A DNA stretch of 36,060 bases from an uncultured Clostridium sp. (GTDB lineage: Bacteria; Bacillota; Clostridia; TANB77; CAG-508). Location of the stretch: NCBI GenBank assembly GCA_947653375.1, contig CANTHA010000004.1, positions 1-36,060 of the forward strand, in the 5' to 3' direction. The notes beneath the pieces are model-generated. The model did not search any database. It worked only from the letters and a program-made list of their open reading frames with translations, and was not told the DNA's origin. Below, piece after piece: positions 1 to 7,431 of this stretch (its first letter is position 1; each line of letters opens with the position of its first letter). A program made the translations under genes and the position numbers.

Positions 1-1
1 A

Positions 2-691
2 AATTCAAGTGGATATATAACAAATTCAATTTATGATAATCCAACATTAGAAGCAGGTACAACATTTACAGCAAAATGGACAGAAAATAATCCAGAAAAT
101 CCAGACGAAAAAAATACAATAACATTAGATAAAAATGGAGGAACCGGAGAACCAGAATATATATATTGTAAACCAGGTGAAGGAATATATTTAGATGAAG
201 AATGTACTATAAAAATGACACCAACAGAAAATAATATAAGAATACCAACAAAAGAAGGATATACATTTGAAGGATATTATTTAAATGATGTTCAAACAAT
301 AAATTCAAGTGGATATATAACAAATTCAATTTATGATAATCCAACATTAGAAGCAAATACAACATTTACAGCAAAATGGACAGAAAATAATCCAGAAAAC
401 CCAGACGAAAAAAATACAATAACATTAAATAAAAATGGAGGAACTGGTGGAACAGATAAGATATATTGTATTACAAATAAAGGAATATATTTAGATGAAC
501 AATGTACTAAAAAAATGACACCAGCAGAAAATGCTATAGAAATACCAAAAAGAGAAGGATATACATTTGAAGGATATTATATAAATAATAATAGAATAAT
601 AGATTCAAGAGGATATATAACAAATTCAATTTATAATAATCCAACATTAGAAGAAGATATGACACTAACAGCAAGTTGGAAAAGAAGTAAT
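2..691 (+). repeat. 300-bp tandem coding repeats (InlB-like units)
   Basis: The segment starting near base 2 recurs almost unchanged at 302 and, more diverged, at 602. The period is exactly 300 bp (100 codons). The first two visible units differ by only a few bases over long stretches, pointing to recent duplication or gene conversion. The array probably continues upstream of the window. Confidence 0.9.
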
Positions 692-1045
692 CAAAATAAT
701 CCAGACAACCCAAATCCAGACAACCCAAATCCAGATAATCCAAATCCAGATAATCCAAATCCAGATAATCCAAATCCAGACAACCCAAACAAACCAGGCA
801 ATTCAAATAACAATGGATCATTAAATGGAAGTACAGGAACAGGAACAGGCTCAAGTTCATCGCAGAAAGATTTAAATTCAAAATTATCAAGTTCAAATAA
901 AGGTGGAAAGGTAAGTTATTCTGAATCAACATCAAGTAAAGATATTCCTAAAACAGGATATAAGACATTTTTAGGAATAGGAATAATAATATCAAGTATA
1001 GTAGCAATAATAGCATATAAAAGAATTAAAAAAATAAATATTTAA
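2..1045 (+). CDS. InlB-type repeat surface protein with IPKTG anchor, 5'-truncated
   Basis: The reading frame is open from base 2, so this is the C-terminal part of a larger protein; the Met at 215 is internal to a repeat and is not a start. The visible part is built from about 100-residue units with the pattern of Listeria-Bacteroides (InlB B-type) repeats: a GYTFEGYY motif, then a T-[FL]-TA-[KS]-W strand and a linker. The units repeat with an exact 300-bp period. A Pro-Asp-Asn-Pro-Asn linker follows (about 700-790), then a Ser/Gly/Thr-rich stalk, an IPKTG motif, a hydrophobic helix and a basic tail (KRIKKINI). That C-terminus is the layout of a sortase substrate, with Ile in place of the Leu of LPxTG. 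Inferred role: wall-anchored adhesin or ligand-binding protein; the ligand is unknown. No sortase gene lies in the window. A strong terminator follows directly. Confidence 0.85.
   Translation, partial: NSSGYITNSIYDNPTLEAGTTFTAKWTENNPENPDEKNTITLDKNGGTGEPEYIYCKPGEGIYLDEECTIKMTPTENNIRIPTKEGYTFEGYYLNDVQTINSSGYITNSIYDNPTLEANTTFTAKWTENNPENPDEKNTITLNKNGGTGGTDKIYCITNKGIYLDEQCTKKMTPAENAIEIPKREGYTFEGYYINNNRIIDSRGYITNSIYNNPTLEEDMTLTASWKRSNQNNPDNPNPDNPNPDNPNPDNPNPDNPNPDNPNKPGNSNNNGSLNGSTGTGTGSSSSQKDLNSKLSSSNKGGKVSYSESTSSKDIPKTGYKTFLGIGIIISSIVAIIAYKRIKKINI
703..792 (+). repeat. 15-bp tandem repeat coding Pro-Asn-Pro-Asp-Asn
   Basis: About six near-identical 15-bp units encode a (PDNPN)n linker. They differ mainly by the synonymous GAC/GAT and AAC/AAT choices. 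This is a coding spacer between the repeat region and the wall-proximal stalk, and its length is likely to vary between strains. Confidence 0.85.
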
Positions 1046-1047
1046 TA

Positions 1048-1078
1048 AAAAAATACATCTTAAAAAGATGTATTTTTT
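1048..1078 (+). terminator. Intrinsic terminator after the surface protein gene
   Basis: A perfect 14-bp stem (1048-1061 with 1065-1078) has a 3-nt AAA loop and ends in a run of six T. It lies 2 bp after the stop codon at 1043-1045. The A-run on the other side may let it work in both directions. Confidence 0.85.
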
Positions 1079-1141
1079 GTATATAAATCTAAAAAGTGTA
1101 AATACTAATTAAAGAATAATGCAAAGAAAGGAAGGATAAAA

Positions 1142-1330
1142 ATGGCAGATTTAAATCAGATAGAATTACAACATTTAAGACATTTAATAGGAGCTCATGA
1201 AACAGCATATCAAAAATTAAATACATTTTCTTCACAAGCTGTTGATCCACAAATAAAACAATTATTTACAAAATCAGCACAAGATGCATTAAATACTAAA
1301 CAAAAATTAATGAGTTTTTTAAATAATTAA
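1142..1330 (+). CDS. Small coat-F-like spore protein (62 aa)
   Basis: This 62-residue, all-helical, Gln/His-rich protein is preceded by an AGGAAGGA ribosome binding site. The sequence (LQHLRHLIGAHETAYQKL, then a second helix ending in KQKLMSFL) has the heptad look of the N-terminal half of CotF-type spore coat proteins. The next gene, 15 bp downstream, is a clearer member, and the two end at a shared terminator, so they probably form a bicistronic unit expressed late in sporulation in the mother cell. The family assignment rests on helical pattern and neighbourhood, and I see no catalytic residues. A structural coat role is inferred. Confidence 0.6.
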   Translation: MADLNQIELQHLRHLIGAHETAYQKLNTFSSQAVDPQIKQLFTKSAQDALNTKQKLMSFLNN

Positions 1331-1345
1331 TAAGGGGGGATTTTA

Positions 1346-1591
1346 ATGGATGAAAAGACAATGGTTAATGATATCTTAGGAAGTGTAAAAGCGGATTTAA
1401 CAGCATATCAAACAGCTATATCAGAATCTGAAAATATGCAGTTAAGGCAAACTTTTCAACAAATAAGAAATAATGATGAAAGTTTTCAGTATGAATTATT
1501 TAAAATTGCACAATCAAAAGGATATTATATTCCAGCTCAAAAAGCTACTGTAACAGAGATAAATACAGTAAAGACAGAATTAGAACAATAA
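1346..1591 (+). CDS. CotF-family spore coat protein (81 aa)
   Basis: This 81-residue protein starts at an ATG after a GGGGGG-type ribosome binding site. It resembles the coat-F domain: an N-terminal helix (MVNDILGSVKADLTAYQTAI), a central helix rich in Gln, Arg and Asn with an acidic turn, and a C-terminal part with the family-typical YYIPAQKAT then VKTELEQ. Proteins of this kind sit in the outer layers of clostridial and bacillar spores. It is the downstream partner of the 62-aa gene. Its presence, with spo0A elsewhere in the window, supports a spore-forming host. The exact coat layer and regulator (a sigma-E or sigma-K promoter) could not be read from the sequence. Confidence 0.7.
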   Translation: MDEKTMVNDILGSVKADLTAYQTAISESENMQLRQTFQQIRNNDESFQYELFKIAQSKGYYIPAQKATVTEINTVKTELEQ

Positions 1592-1594
1592 TAT

Positions 1595-1640
1595 AAAAGC
1601 AAATGTTTATTAAGTAAATTACTTATAACATTTGCTTTTT
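1595..1640 (+). terminator. Intrinsic terminator after the coat genes
   Basis: A 13-bp perfect outer stem (1595-1607 with 1627-1639) encloses a smaller inner stem (AAGTAA with TTACTT, 1612-1624). It begins directly after the coat gene stop and ends in a T-run. Confidence 0.85.
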
Positions 1641-1854
1641 ATATAAATATTATATAGAATTTTTATAATTTTGTATAAACTATAAAAAAAAGAAAAAACA
1701 AATAAAAAAGAGAAAAAAAGAGGAAAAATATATTTAATTACAATAATTAGGTATATAGTATAATTGCAAAAAAACAAATATTACAATATTATTACAATAA
1801 TAACAGAAATATATAGGGACTTATAATTGTTATACAAAGGAGATAGAAAATATA

Positions 1855-2877
1855 ATGTTTAAAAAGATTATGATTCATACTAAAAGGGGAATAAAATTTA
1901 TAGTTCTTTTCATAATAGCAACTTTTGTAATTATAGGTGCTATTACTTTTTTGTATAAGCCAACATACAGTGTTTATATTAAAGGTACTCAAGTTGGATA
2001 TACAGAAAATAGAACTGATTTACAACATAAAATAAATGAATATGTAGAAAATGGAGATGGGAGTACAGGTATTGCTTTTGTTCAAATTCCTGATATGCCA
2101 GAATATAAATTATGTTTATTAAAAAAAGATATAATTGCAAATGATGAAGAAATTTTAAATAAAGTAAAAGAACAAGGAATTACATATTATAGATATTATG
2201 CAATTGTGGATAATCAAGAAGAAAAATCTTATGTACCTACATTTGAAGAAGCAGAAAATGTTATTAGTAGTTTAAAAGAAAAAAACAGTTCAAATATAGA
2301 ACATATGTCAATAGTAGAAAAATATGAGCCTGATGCTCAAGAATTTATTACATCTGAAGAAGCAATATCAAAATTATATACTCAATCATCTAACTCAGTT
2401 TCAGTAGCTAAAAGTCCAAATAAAACATCTTCAACAAAATATGTAGCTTCAGGAAGTGTTAATACAGCTGGTTCAACATCTTCAGCAAAAGCAAATTTAG
2501 GTATAGGATTAATAAGACCAGTTTCTGGAACTATAACATCTAGATTTGGTGTAGGAAGTAAAATAAGAAGGTCATCACATACAGGACTAGATATAGCAAC
2601 ATCTACTGGAACTCCAATATCTGCAGCAGCATCTGGAACAGTAACATTTTCAGGATATAAAGGCTCATATGGAAACATGATAGTAATAACACATGGAAAT
2701 GGTGTACAGACATATTACGCACATTGTAGTAAATTATATGCATCATCAGGTGATTCAGTATCACAGGGACAAACAATTGCAGCAGTTGGTTCTACAGGAA
2801 ATTCAACAGGACCACATTTACATTTAGAAGTAAGAGTAAATGGAGTTGCCTATAATCCACAAAATTATGTGTATTAA
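1855..2877 (+). CDS. Membrane-anchored M23 (LytM-type) peptidoglycan endopeptidase
   Basis: A 340-residue single-pass membrane protein with a basic N-terminus, a transmembrane helix at about residues 14-34, an extracellular alpha/beta region (about 40-150) and a Ser/Thr/Ala-rich linker to about 220. The C-terminal LytM domain carries the full M23 zinc and catalytic set: His242 and Asp246 (HTGLD), His290 (YAHCS) and His321/His323 (HLHLE). It is therefore expected to be an active Zn endopeptidase cutting stem-peptide bridges. The ATG at 1855 follows AAAGGAGAT at good spacing. Membrane-anchored LytM enzymes of clostridia act in cell separation, elongation or spore engulfment; which applies here is unclear. 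The 263-bp region upstream is A-rich, with a possible -10 (TATAAT, 1759-1764) but no convincing -35. It converges on mecA, with the inverted-repeat element between them. Confidence 0.85.
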   Translation: MFKKIMIHTKRGIKFIVLFIIATFVIIGAITFLYKPTYSVYIKGTQVGYTENRTDLQHKINEYVENGDGSTGIAFVQIPDMPEYKLCLLKKDIIANDEEILNKVKEQGITYYRYYAIVDNQEEKSYVPTFEEAENVISSLKEKNSSNIEHMSIVEKYEPDAQEFITSEEAISKLYTQSSNSVSVAKSPNKTSSTKYVASGSVNTAGSTSSAKANLGIGLIRPVSGTITSRFGVGSKIRRSSHTGLDIATSTGTPISAAASGTVTFSGYKGSYGNMIVITHGNGVQTYYAHCSKLYASSGDSVSQGQTIAAVGSTGNSTGPHLHLEVRVNGVAYNPQNYVY

Positions 2878-2879
2878 AA

Positions 2880-3110
2880 TTGCCACTGGTTCCGGGTTTA
2901 ATTGGCAATATTTATCAATATAAAATATAAAAAGTAAATATATTATTTAATATCATTGCGTAGTGACAAAATGAGTGAATAGAGAATGCAATTAAAGCAA
3001 TCTACATATTATATTAAGTTTTGTAGATTGCAACACAAAATGTAAAATAATATATTTACTTTTTTATTATTGTAAGTTTTATTGCCAATTAAACCCGGAA
3101 CCAGTGGCAA
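2880..3110. repeat. 231-bp palindromic element, copy 1 (31-bp terminal inverted repeats)
   Basis: The terminal arms 2880-2910 and 3080-3110 are perfect 31-bp inverted repeats and contain GGTTCCGGGTT, which is GC-rich for this genome. Inside lies a second perfect 20-bp inverted repeat (2929-2948 with 3045-3064) and a third 10-bp stem (2997-3006 with 3022-3031), plus a short GC-richer unpaired segment near 2955-2990. The element fills the whole gap between the stops of the convergent M23 and mecA genes, starting 2 bp after one stop and ending 3 bp before the other. The same 31-bp arm recurs at 33438-33530. It encodes no transposase. A MITE- or REP-like mobile palindrome used as a bidirectional terminator, or a structured RNA, are both possible. 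Confidence 0.9.
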
Positions 3111-3113
3111 AAT

Positions 3114-3746
3114 TCACACAAAATATTTAATGCCAGTATCAATTGCATTTTTCTTTATAATTATATTGCCATGTTCTAAAAGTTTATTTTCAAAACTATT
3201 AGAATAAAATATTTGTTTACCAAATTCTAAAGCTAGAGAGTGAAATAATTTTTTATATTTATAGTTAGTATTAATATTTTTAATTAATAAATAATAAATG
3301 TCATTATATAAAAATAAAGATATTTTTTTAGATAAATCTTTACTATTAAATTCATAATTATTTTTTAAAGAATTGCAAAAGCTACAAAATTCATCAAAAT
3401 TATTGAAGGCATAGATTGACTGTTTAGTAGAATAATTTATATTTTTTCGTTTAACTTTAACTTTCTTTTTACAAATATCTAATTCTTCTTGTAAATCTTT
3501 ATATGTATATTTTGTAATAGTAAAAACTAAAAATCCTTCAGAAGATGAGAAGGCTTCAATTAGTAATTTACATCCATCTGTATAAAATCCAACCTCTTTT
3601 TCAGCTTTTTGTAATATTTCAAAAAATAACCCTTCTGTCTTGCAAGACTTTGACATCATAGTATATGTATCTAAATTTGGTTCTGGAATATCTTCTGTAT
3701 TTAAAATAACACGAATTTTATTTTCTGTAAGTTTTTCAATTTTCAT
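3114..3746 (-). CDS. mecA: MecA-family adaptor protein
   Basis: This 210-residue protein has the MecA layout. The N-terminal domain (MKIEKLTENKIRVILNTEDI, then a Glu/Asp-rich stretch and a FEILQKAEKEVGF helix) recognises substrates. A charged linker of Lys/Glu follows at about 90-110, and a C-terminal domain of alternating strands and helices normally docks onto ClpC. In Bacillus, MecA delivers ComK and other proteins to ClpCP; the targets here are unknown. A ribosome binding site (AAGGGGGA on the minus strand) precedes the ATG. The likely promoter is TTTAAA-17 bp-TATAAT on the minus strand (3781-3809). Identity is by recognisable N-terminal sequence and length; the C-terminal part is diverged. 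Confidence 0.75.
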   Translation of the reverse strand: MKIEKLTENKIRVILNTEDIPEPNLDTYTMMSKSCKTEGLFFEILQKAEKEVGFYTDGCKLLIEAFSSSEGFLVFTITKYTYKDLQEELDICKKKVKVKRKNINYSTKQSIYAFNNFDEFCSFCNSLKNNYEFNSKDLSKKISLFLYNDIYYLLIKNINTNYKYKKLFHSLALEFGKQIFYSNSFENKLLEHGNIIIKKNAIDTGIKYFV

Positions 3747-3780
3747 AAAAGAAAAGTCCCCCTTAATTAACTCTAATTAT

Positions 3781-3809
3781 ATTATACTACTAATATTATT
3801 ATATTTAAA
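3781..3809 (-). promoter_or_regulatory. Putative sigma-A promoter of mecA
   Basis: On the minus strand the -35 is TTTAAA (3804-3809) and the -10 is TATAAT (3781-3786), with a 17-bp spacer. It lies 35 bp upstream of the mecA ATG. The -35 matches consensus at 4 of 6 positions. Confidence 0.5.
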
Positions 3810-3885
3810 GGCACAATTTTTGGTAATAAAAATTAGAAATTATTTAAAATACTTATAGTATTTAATAAAAAATAATGGTTTTTAC

Positions 3886-3914
3886 TTGAAAAATTTACTA
3901 AATCAATATATAAT
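3886..3914 (+). promoter_or_regulatory. Sigma-A promoter of the radC-mre-minC operon
   Basis: TTGAAA (3886-3891) and TATAAT (3909-3914) are separated by 17 bp, 59 bp upstream of the first gene. No further good promoter or terminator was seen in the tight gene series up to 10178, so this probably drives the whole operon. Confidence 0.7.
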
Positions 3915-3973
3915 ACTTTTTAGAAAAAAACTAAACATCCGTAGTAAAAGAAGAAATTTGGAGGTAATAAAAA

Positions 3974-4231
3974 ATGGCAACTAAAGATAAGAATATATGG
4001 ATATTACTAATATTTGTATTATCTGGTTTGGTAGTAGGGGGATTGCTAGGAGAACTTGCATCAAAAATAGATTGGCTGTGGTGGTTGTCATATAGCCAAA
4101 GTTTTGGGTTAGAAAGTCCAATAGTATTAGATTTAAATGTAGTGAAAATTACATTTGCATTAATGTTTAAAATAAGTATTTCAAGTATTATAGGAATGGT
4201 ACTTGCAATATTTATATATAAAAAAGTGTAA
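3974..4231 (+). CDS. DUF4321 small membrane protein
   Basis: This 85-residue protein has two hydrophobic helices (about 9-30 and 55-80) flanking a loop with SYSQSFGLESPIVLDLNVVKITFAL. That pattern, and the position just before radC and mreB, match the uncharacterised DUF4321 family of clostridia. The ATG follows a clear GGAGG ribosome binding site at 3960-3964. No function is established for the family. As first gene of a shape-determination operon, it may assist or report on envelope growth, but this is inference from position only. Confidence 0.75.
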   Translation: MATKDKNIWILLIFVLSGLVVGGLLGELASKIDWLWWLSYSQSFGLESPIVLDLNVVKITFALMFKISISSIIGMVLAIFIYKKV

Positions 4232-4276
4232 TATTTAATGGGGACAAAATATGTAATTTAAGAAAGGAATAATATT

Positions 4277-4978
4277 TTGTCTATGAAAATAAAACAATTA
4301 CCAGAAGCAGAAAGACCATATGAAAAATTAGAATTATATGGAGAAGAAAATTTGTCTAATGCTGAATTATTAGCCATAATAATAAAAGCAGGAACTAAAA
4401 AAGAAACTTCTGTAGAACTAGCACAAAAGATATTAAACTTGAATGATACAAAGATAGATAATTTAAGTTTTTTGCGAAATCTTACAATAGAAGAATTAAC
4501 TAAATTAAAAGGCATAGGAAAAGTAAAAGCAATACAACTTAAAGCATTGTGTGAATTATCAATACGTATGTCAAAGCCAACAAACTATAAAAAAATAGTA
4601 ATAAAGGAACCCTATGATTTAGCTAAAGTATTAATGGGAGATATGAGATTTAAAAAAAGAGAAATAGTTAAAATTGTTATATTAAATAATAAAAACGAAA
4701 TAATGAAAATCAAAGATATTGCTTTAGGTGGGACAAACATTGCCCACTTATCATTAAAAGATATTATTTCAGAACCATTAAAGATGAGTGCACCAAGAAT
4801 AATGTTAGTACATAACCATCCAAGTGGTGATTCAACCCCAAGTAAGCAAGATATAACATTTACGAACTATATTTATGAAAAAGCATTAGAATTTGATATA
4901 GAATTGATAGATCATATAGTTATAGGTGATATGAATTATACTAGTATTTTTTCAGAAATAATGTTAGATAAGAAATAA
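4277..4978 (+). CDS. radC: RadC/JAB-domain protein (UPF0758)
   Basis: A 233-residue RadC family protein. The N-terminal helix-hairpin-helix-like region (about 50-95, with [18 protein letters not shown]) is followed by a JAB1/MPN-type metal-binding domain with the signature H-N-H-P-S-G...P-S-x-x-D (His179, His181, Asp192). The historical link to DNA repair is not well supported, and the biochemical role is uncertain. Start choice: TTG at 4277 lies 8 nt after an AAAGGA ribosome binding site, while the ATG at 4283 (two codons in) is 14 nt away; either could be used. The position directly before mreB is conserved in many Firmicutes. Confidence 0.9.
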   Translation: MSMKIKQLPEAERPYEKLELYGEENLSNAELLAIIIKAGTKKETSVELAQKILNLNDTKIDNLSFLRNLTIEELTKLKGIGKVKAIQLKALCELSIRMSKPTNYKKIVIKEPYDLAKVLMGDMRFKKREIVKIVILNNKNEIMKIKDIALGGTNIAHLSLKDIISEPLKMSAPRIMLVHNHPSGDSTPSKQDITFTNYIYEKALEFDIELIDHIVIGDMNYTSIFSEIMLDKK

Positions 4979-4995
4979 GAAAGGAAAGAAAGATA

Positions 4996-6024
4996 ATGAA
5001 GTTTTTTAATTTTGGTTCAAAAGATATAGGAATTGATTTAGGTACAGCAAATATTTTAGTAACATTAAAAGGAAAAGGGATAATCCTAAAAGAACCATCA
5101 GTAGTCGCAATAGATAGAAAAACAGGCAATATAATGGCAACTGGTAATGAAGCAAAAGAAATGTTAGGTAGAACACCAGAACAGATAAAAGCAGTTAGAC
5201 CATTAAAAGATGGTGTTATTGCAGACTTTACAGCGACACAATTAATGCTTAAAAACTTAATTGAAAAAGTAAAAGCACGTTATAATGTAGGAAAGCCAAG
5301 AGTAGTAGTAGGAGTGCCATCAGGGATTACAGAAGTAGAAGAAAGAGCAGTAGAAGAATCTGTAATTCAAGCAGGAGCAAAAGAAGTATATTTAATTGAA
5401 GAACCAATGGCAGCTGCTATTGGAGCATCACTAGATGTTGCAGAACCAACAGGAAATATTATAGTAGATATTGGTGGAGGAACCACAGAAGTAGCAGTTA
5501 TTTCATTAGGAGGAATAGTAGTAAGTCATTCTTTGCGTGTTGCAGGAGACGAACTTGATGAAGATATTATAAATTATATAAAAAGAGAAATGAATTTAGC
5601 AATTGGTGGAACAACTGCAGAACAAATAAAGATGGAAATAGGTTGTGCTATGCCATTAATGACAGAAACATCAATGGAAGTAAGAGGAAGAGACTTAACA
5701 AATGGTCTACCTAAAAATATAGAAATAACATCTGCACAAATGGAAGAAGCTATGAACGAATCCATAAATAAAATTATAGAGATTGTAAAAGCAACATTAG
5801 AAAAAACACCACCTGAATTAGCGTCAGATATAATTGAAAAAGGAATTGTTTTAGCAGGTGGAGGAGCATTGATACAAAATTTAGATAAATTATTAAGTTT
5901 AGAAACTGGTATGCCTGTTTATATAGCAGAAGAACCACTAGATTGTGTTGTTAGAGGTACAGGAAAGACTTTAGAAGATATAGAAAGACTAAAAAGTGTT
6001 TTGGTAAATGCTAGAAGAAAGTAA
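4996..6024 (+). CDS. mreB: Rod-shape-determining actin homologue MreB
   Basis: A 342-residue bacterial actin. The phosphate-1 loop ([13 protein letters not shown], residues 10-22), the phosphate-2 region ([14 protein letters not shown], about 156-169) and the adenosine motif near 290 ([11 protein letters not shown]) are all present, and length matches the family. MreB polymerises along the inner membrane and organises the elongasome (MreC, MreD, PBP2, RodA). It starts 17 bp after radC with an AAGGAAAGAAAG-type binding site and is followed by mreC after 16 bp. The N-terminal [10 protein letters not shown] is slightly longer than in some homologues. All nucleotide-binding motifs look intact. 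Confidence 0.97.
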   Translation: MKFFNFGSKDIGIDLGTANILVTLKGKGIILKEPSVVAIDRKTGNIMATGNEAKEMLGRTPEQIKAVRPLKDGVIADFTATQLMLKNLIEKVKARYNVGKPRVVVGVPSGITEVEERAVEESVIQAGAKEVYLIEEPMAAAIGASLDVAEPTGNIIVDIGGGTTEVAVISLGGIVVSHSLRVAGDELDEDIINYIKREMNLAIGGTTAEQIKMEIGCAMPLMTETSMEVRGRDLTNGLPKNIEITSAQMEEAMNESINKIIEIVKATLEKTPPELASDIIEKGIVLAGGGALIQNLDKLLSLETGMPVYIAEEPLDCVVRGTGKTLEDIERLKSVLVNARRK

Positions 6025-6040
6025 AATATAGGAGTGAGAA

Positions 6041-6856
6041 ATGAATAGAAGTAAAAAAAGTGGAGTAATCGGTATTGTTATAACAATAATAATTTTAATA
6101 TTAATAGTTATATTTACAAATGGAGATACAAATGCTTCATTTTTTGAAAAAGCTGCAAGTAACTTAGTAATGCCTATACAAAATGGTTTAACATATCTAA
6201 AAAATAAAATTAGTGGTAATAATACATTTTTTACAGATATAAATAAATTAGAAGAAGAAAATGAAAACTTAAAACAAAGAAATAGTCAACTAGAACAAGC
6301 ATTAAGAGAATTAGAGAATATTAAAACACAAAATGAAACATTAAAAGAATATTTAAATTTAACTGAAAAATATGGTGAGTATAAAACAATACCAGGATAT
6401 GTTATAAATAAGGATATTAGCAATTATTCAAAAATTATAATTATAAATATAGGAAAAAAAGATGGTGTTGAAGAAAACATGACAGTTATAGGAAATGAAG
6501 GGCTAGTAGGACATGTAATATCTGTAACAAATACAACAGCTAAAGTACAAACAATAATAGATACAGCAAGTTCTGTAAGTTGTATGATGAGTACAACTAG
6601 AGATAGTATTGTATGTAAGGGAACATTAGATGAGCAAAGATTGTTAAAAGCTATGTATATACCAACAGATAGTAATATAATTCAAGGAGATAGCATCGAA
6701 ACTTCAGGGTTAGGAGGAATATACCCTAAGGGAATACACATAGGAACAGTAAAAAGAGTTACAAATACTCAAAATATGACAGATAGATATGCTTTAGTTG
6801 AAACAGCTGTAAACTTTGATAAATTAGATACAGTTCTAGTTATAACAAATAAATAA
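6041..6856 (+). CDS. mreC: Rod-shape-determining protein MreC
   Basis: This 271-residue protein has an N-terminal transmembrane helix (about 9-27), a coiled coil (about 68-107, with LEEENENLKQRNSQLEQ) and a beta-rich extracellular domain with the MreC-typical NIGKKDGVEENMTVIGNEGLVGHV segment and a later GIYPKGIHIGTV. MreC is the periplasmic/extracellular scaffold that activates PBP2 and links it to MreB. It sits between mreB and mreD, 16 bp and 9 bp away. Nothing is missing compared with the family. Confidence 0.95.
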   Translation: MNRSKKSGVIGIVITIIILILIVIFTNGDTNASFFEKAASNLVMPIQNGLTYLKNKISGNNTFFTDINKLEEENENLKQRNSQLEQALRELENIKTQNETLKEYLNLTEKYGEYKTIPGYVINKDISNYSKIIIINIGKKDGVEENMTVIGNEGLVGHVISVTNTTAKVQTIIDTASSVSCMMSTTRDSIVCKGTLDEQRLLKAMYIPTDSNIIQGDSIETSGLGGIYPKGIHIGTVKRVTNTQNMTDRYALVETAVNFDKLDTVLVITNK

Positions 6857-6865
6857 AAGGAAGAG

Positions 6866-7408
6866 GTGAGCCAACTGAAAAAAACAGTTATAAATATAAT
6901 TTTAATTATAACAGCTTTTGTAATATATTTTTTACAATCTAATTTTTTTACTTGGTTCAATATAGCAGGAATAAAACCAAATCTATTTATAGTATTAATT
7001 TTATTTATAGGATTATTTTCAAATAAAACAATGGGTACAATATATGGAATTATAGTAGGACTTATATTAGATCTTATTATAGGAACAAAAGTAGGTATAA
7101 ATTCTGTATGTCTAGGATTAACAGGATTTATAGCAGCAACATTTGATAAAAATTTTTCAAAAGATAGCAGAATGACAATTATGTTTATGGTATTAGGAAC
7201 TACAGTAATATTTGAAATTATAAAATATATTTTAAGTTATATTTTTATAAATACAAGTATAGAAATACTAGTATTTACTAAAATTTTATCAATAGAATTA
7301 TTATTTAACATATTATTAACAATTATTTTTTATCCTCTATTTCAAAAGTTCGGATACTATATAGAAAATGAATATAAAGGAAATAAAATTTTGACTAGAT
7401 ATTTTTAA
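6866..7408 (+). CDS. mreD: Rod-shape-determining membrane protein MreD
   Basis: A strongly hydrophobic protein of about 180 residues with five or six predicted membrane helices and the MreD-typical MGTIYGIIVGLILDLIIGT segment (about 63-81). It completes mreBCD. The start is uncertain: the GTG at 6866 lies inside what looks like the ribosome binding site (GAGGTGAG, 6862-6869), whereas a CTG at 6875 is correctly spaced from that site. The next gene, which has a TTG start, shows the same arrangement (AAGGTGA then 4-5 nt). A CTG start would shorten the protein by three residues (MSQ). There is no ATG near the N-terminus. Confidence 0.9.
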   Translation: MSQLKKTVINIILIITAFVIYFLQSNFFTWFNIAGIKPNLFIVLILFIGLFSNKTMGTIYGIIVGLILDLIIGTKVGINSVCLGLTGFIAATFDKNFSKDSRMTIMFMVLGTTVIFEIIKYILSYIFINTSIEILVFTKILSIELLFNILLTIIFYPLFQKFGYYIENEYKGNKILTRYF

Positions 7409-7431
7409 TTTAATGTAAAGAAGGTGAAGAT

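Noticed and set aside
703-792. Short regular repeats as a possible CRISPR array
   Set aside because: Units are 15 bp without spacers and lie in frame within a coding region.
534-935. Long minus-strand ORF (133 aa) opposite the surface protein repeats
   Set aside because: It is antisense to the repeat-coding gene, its composition (Leu/Asp/Tyr repeats) only mirrors the PDNPN repeats, and it has no ribosome binding site.
2941-3045. Core of the palindromic element as a known ncRNA class
   Set aside because: The patch near 2955-2990 looks structured, but I could not match it to any named RNA family from sequence alone.
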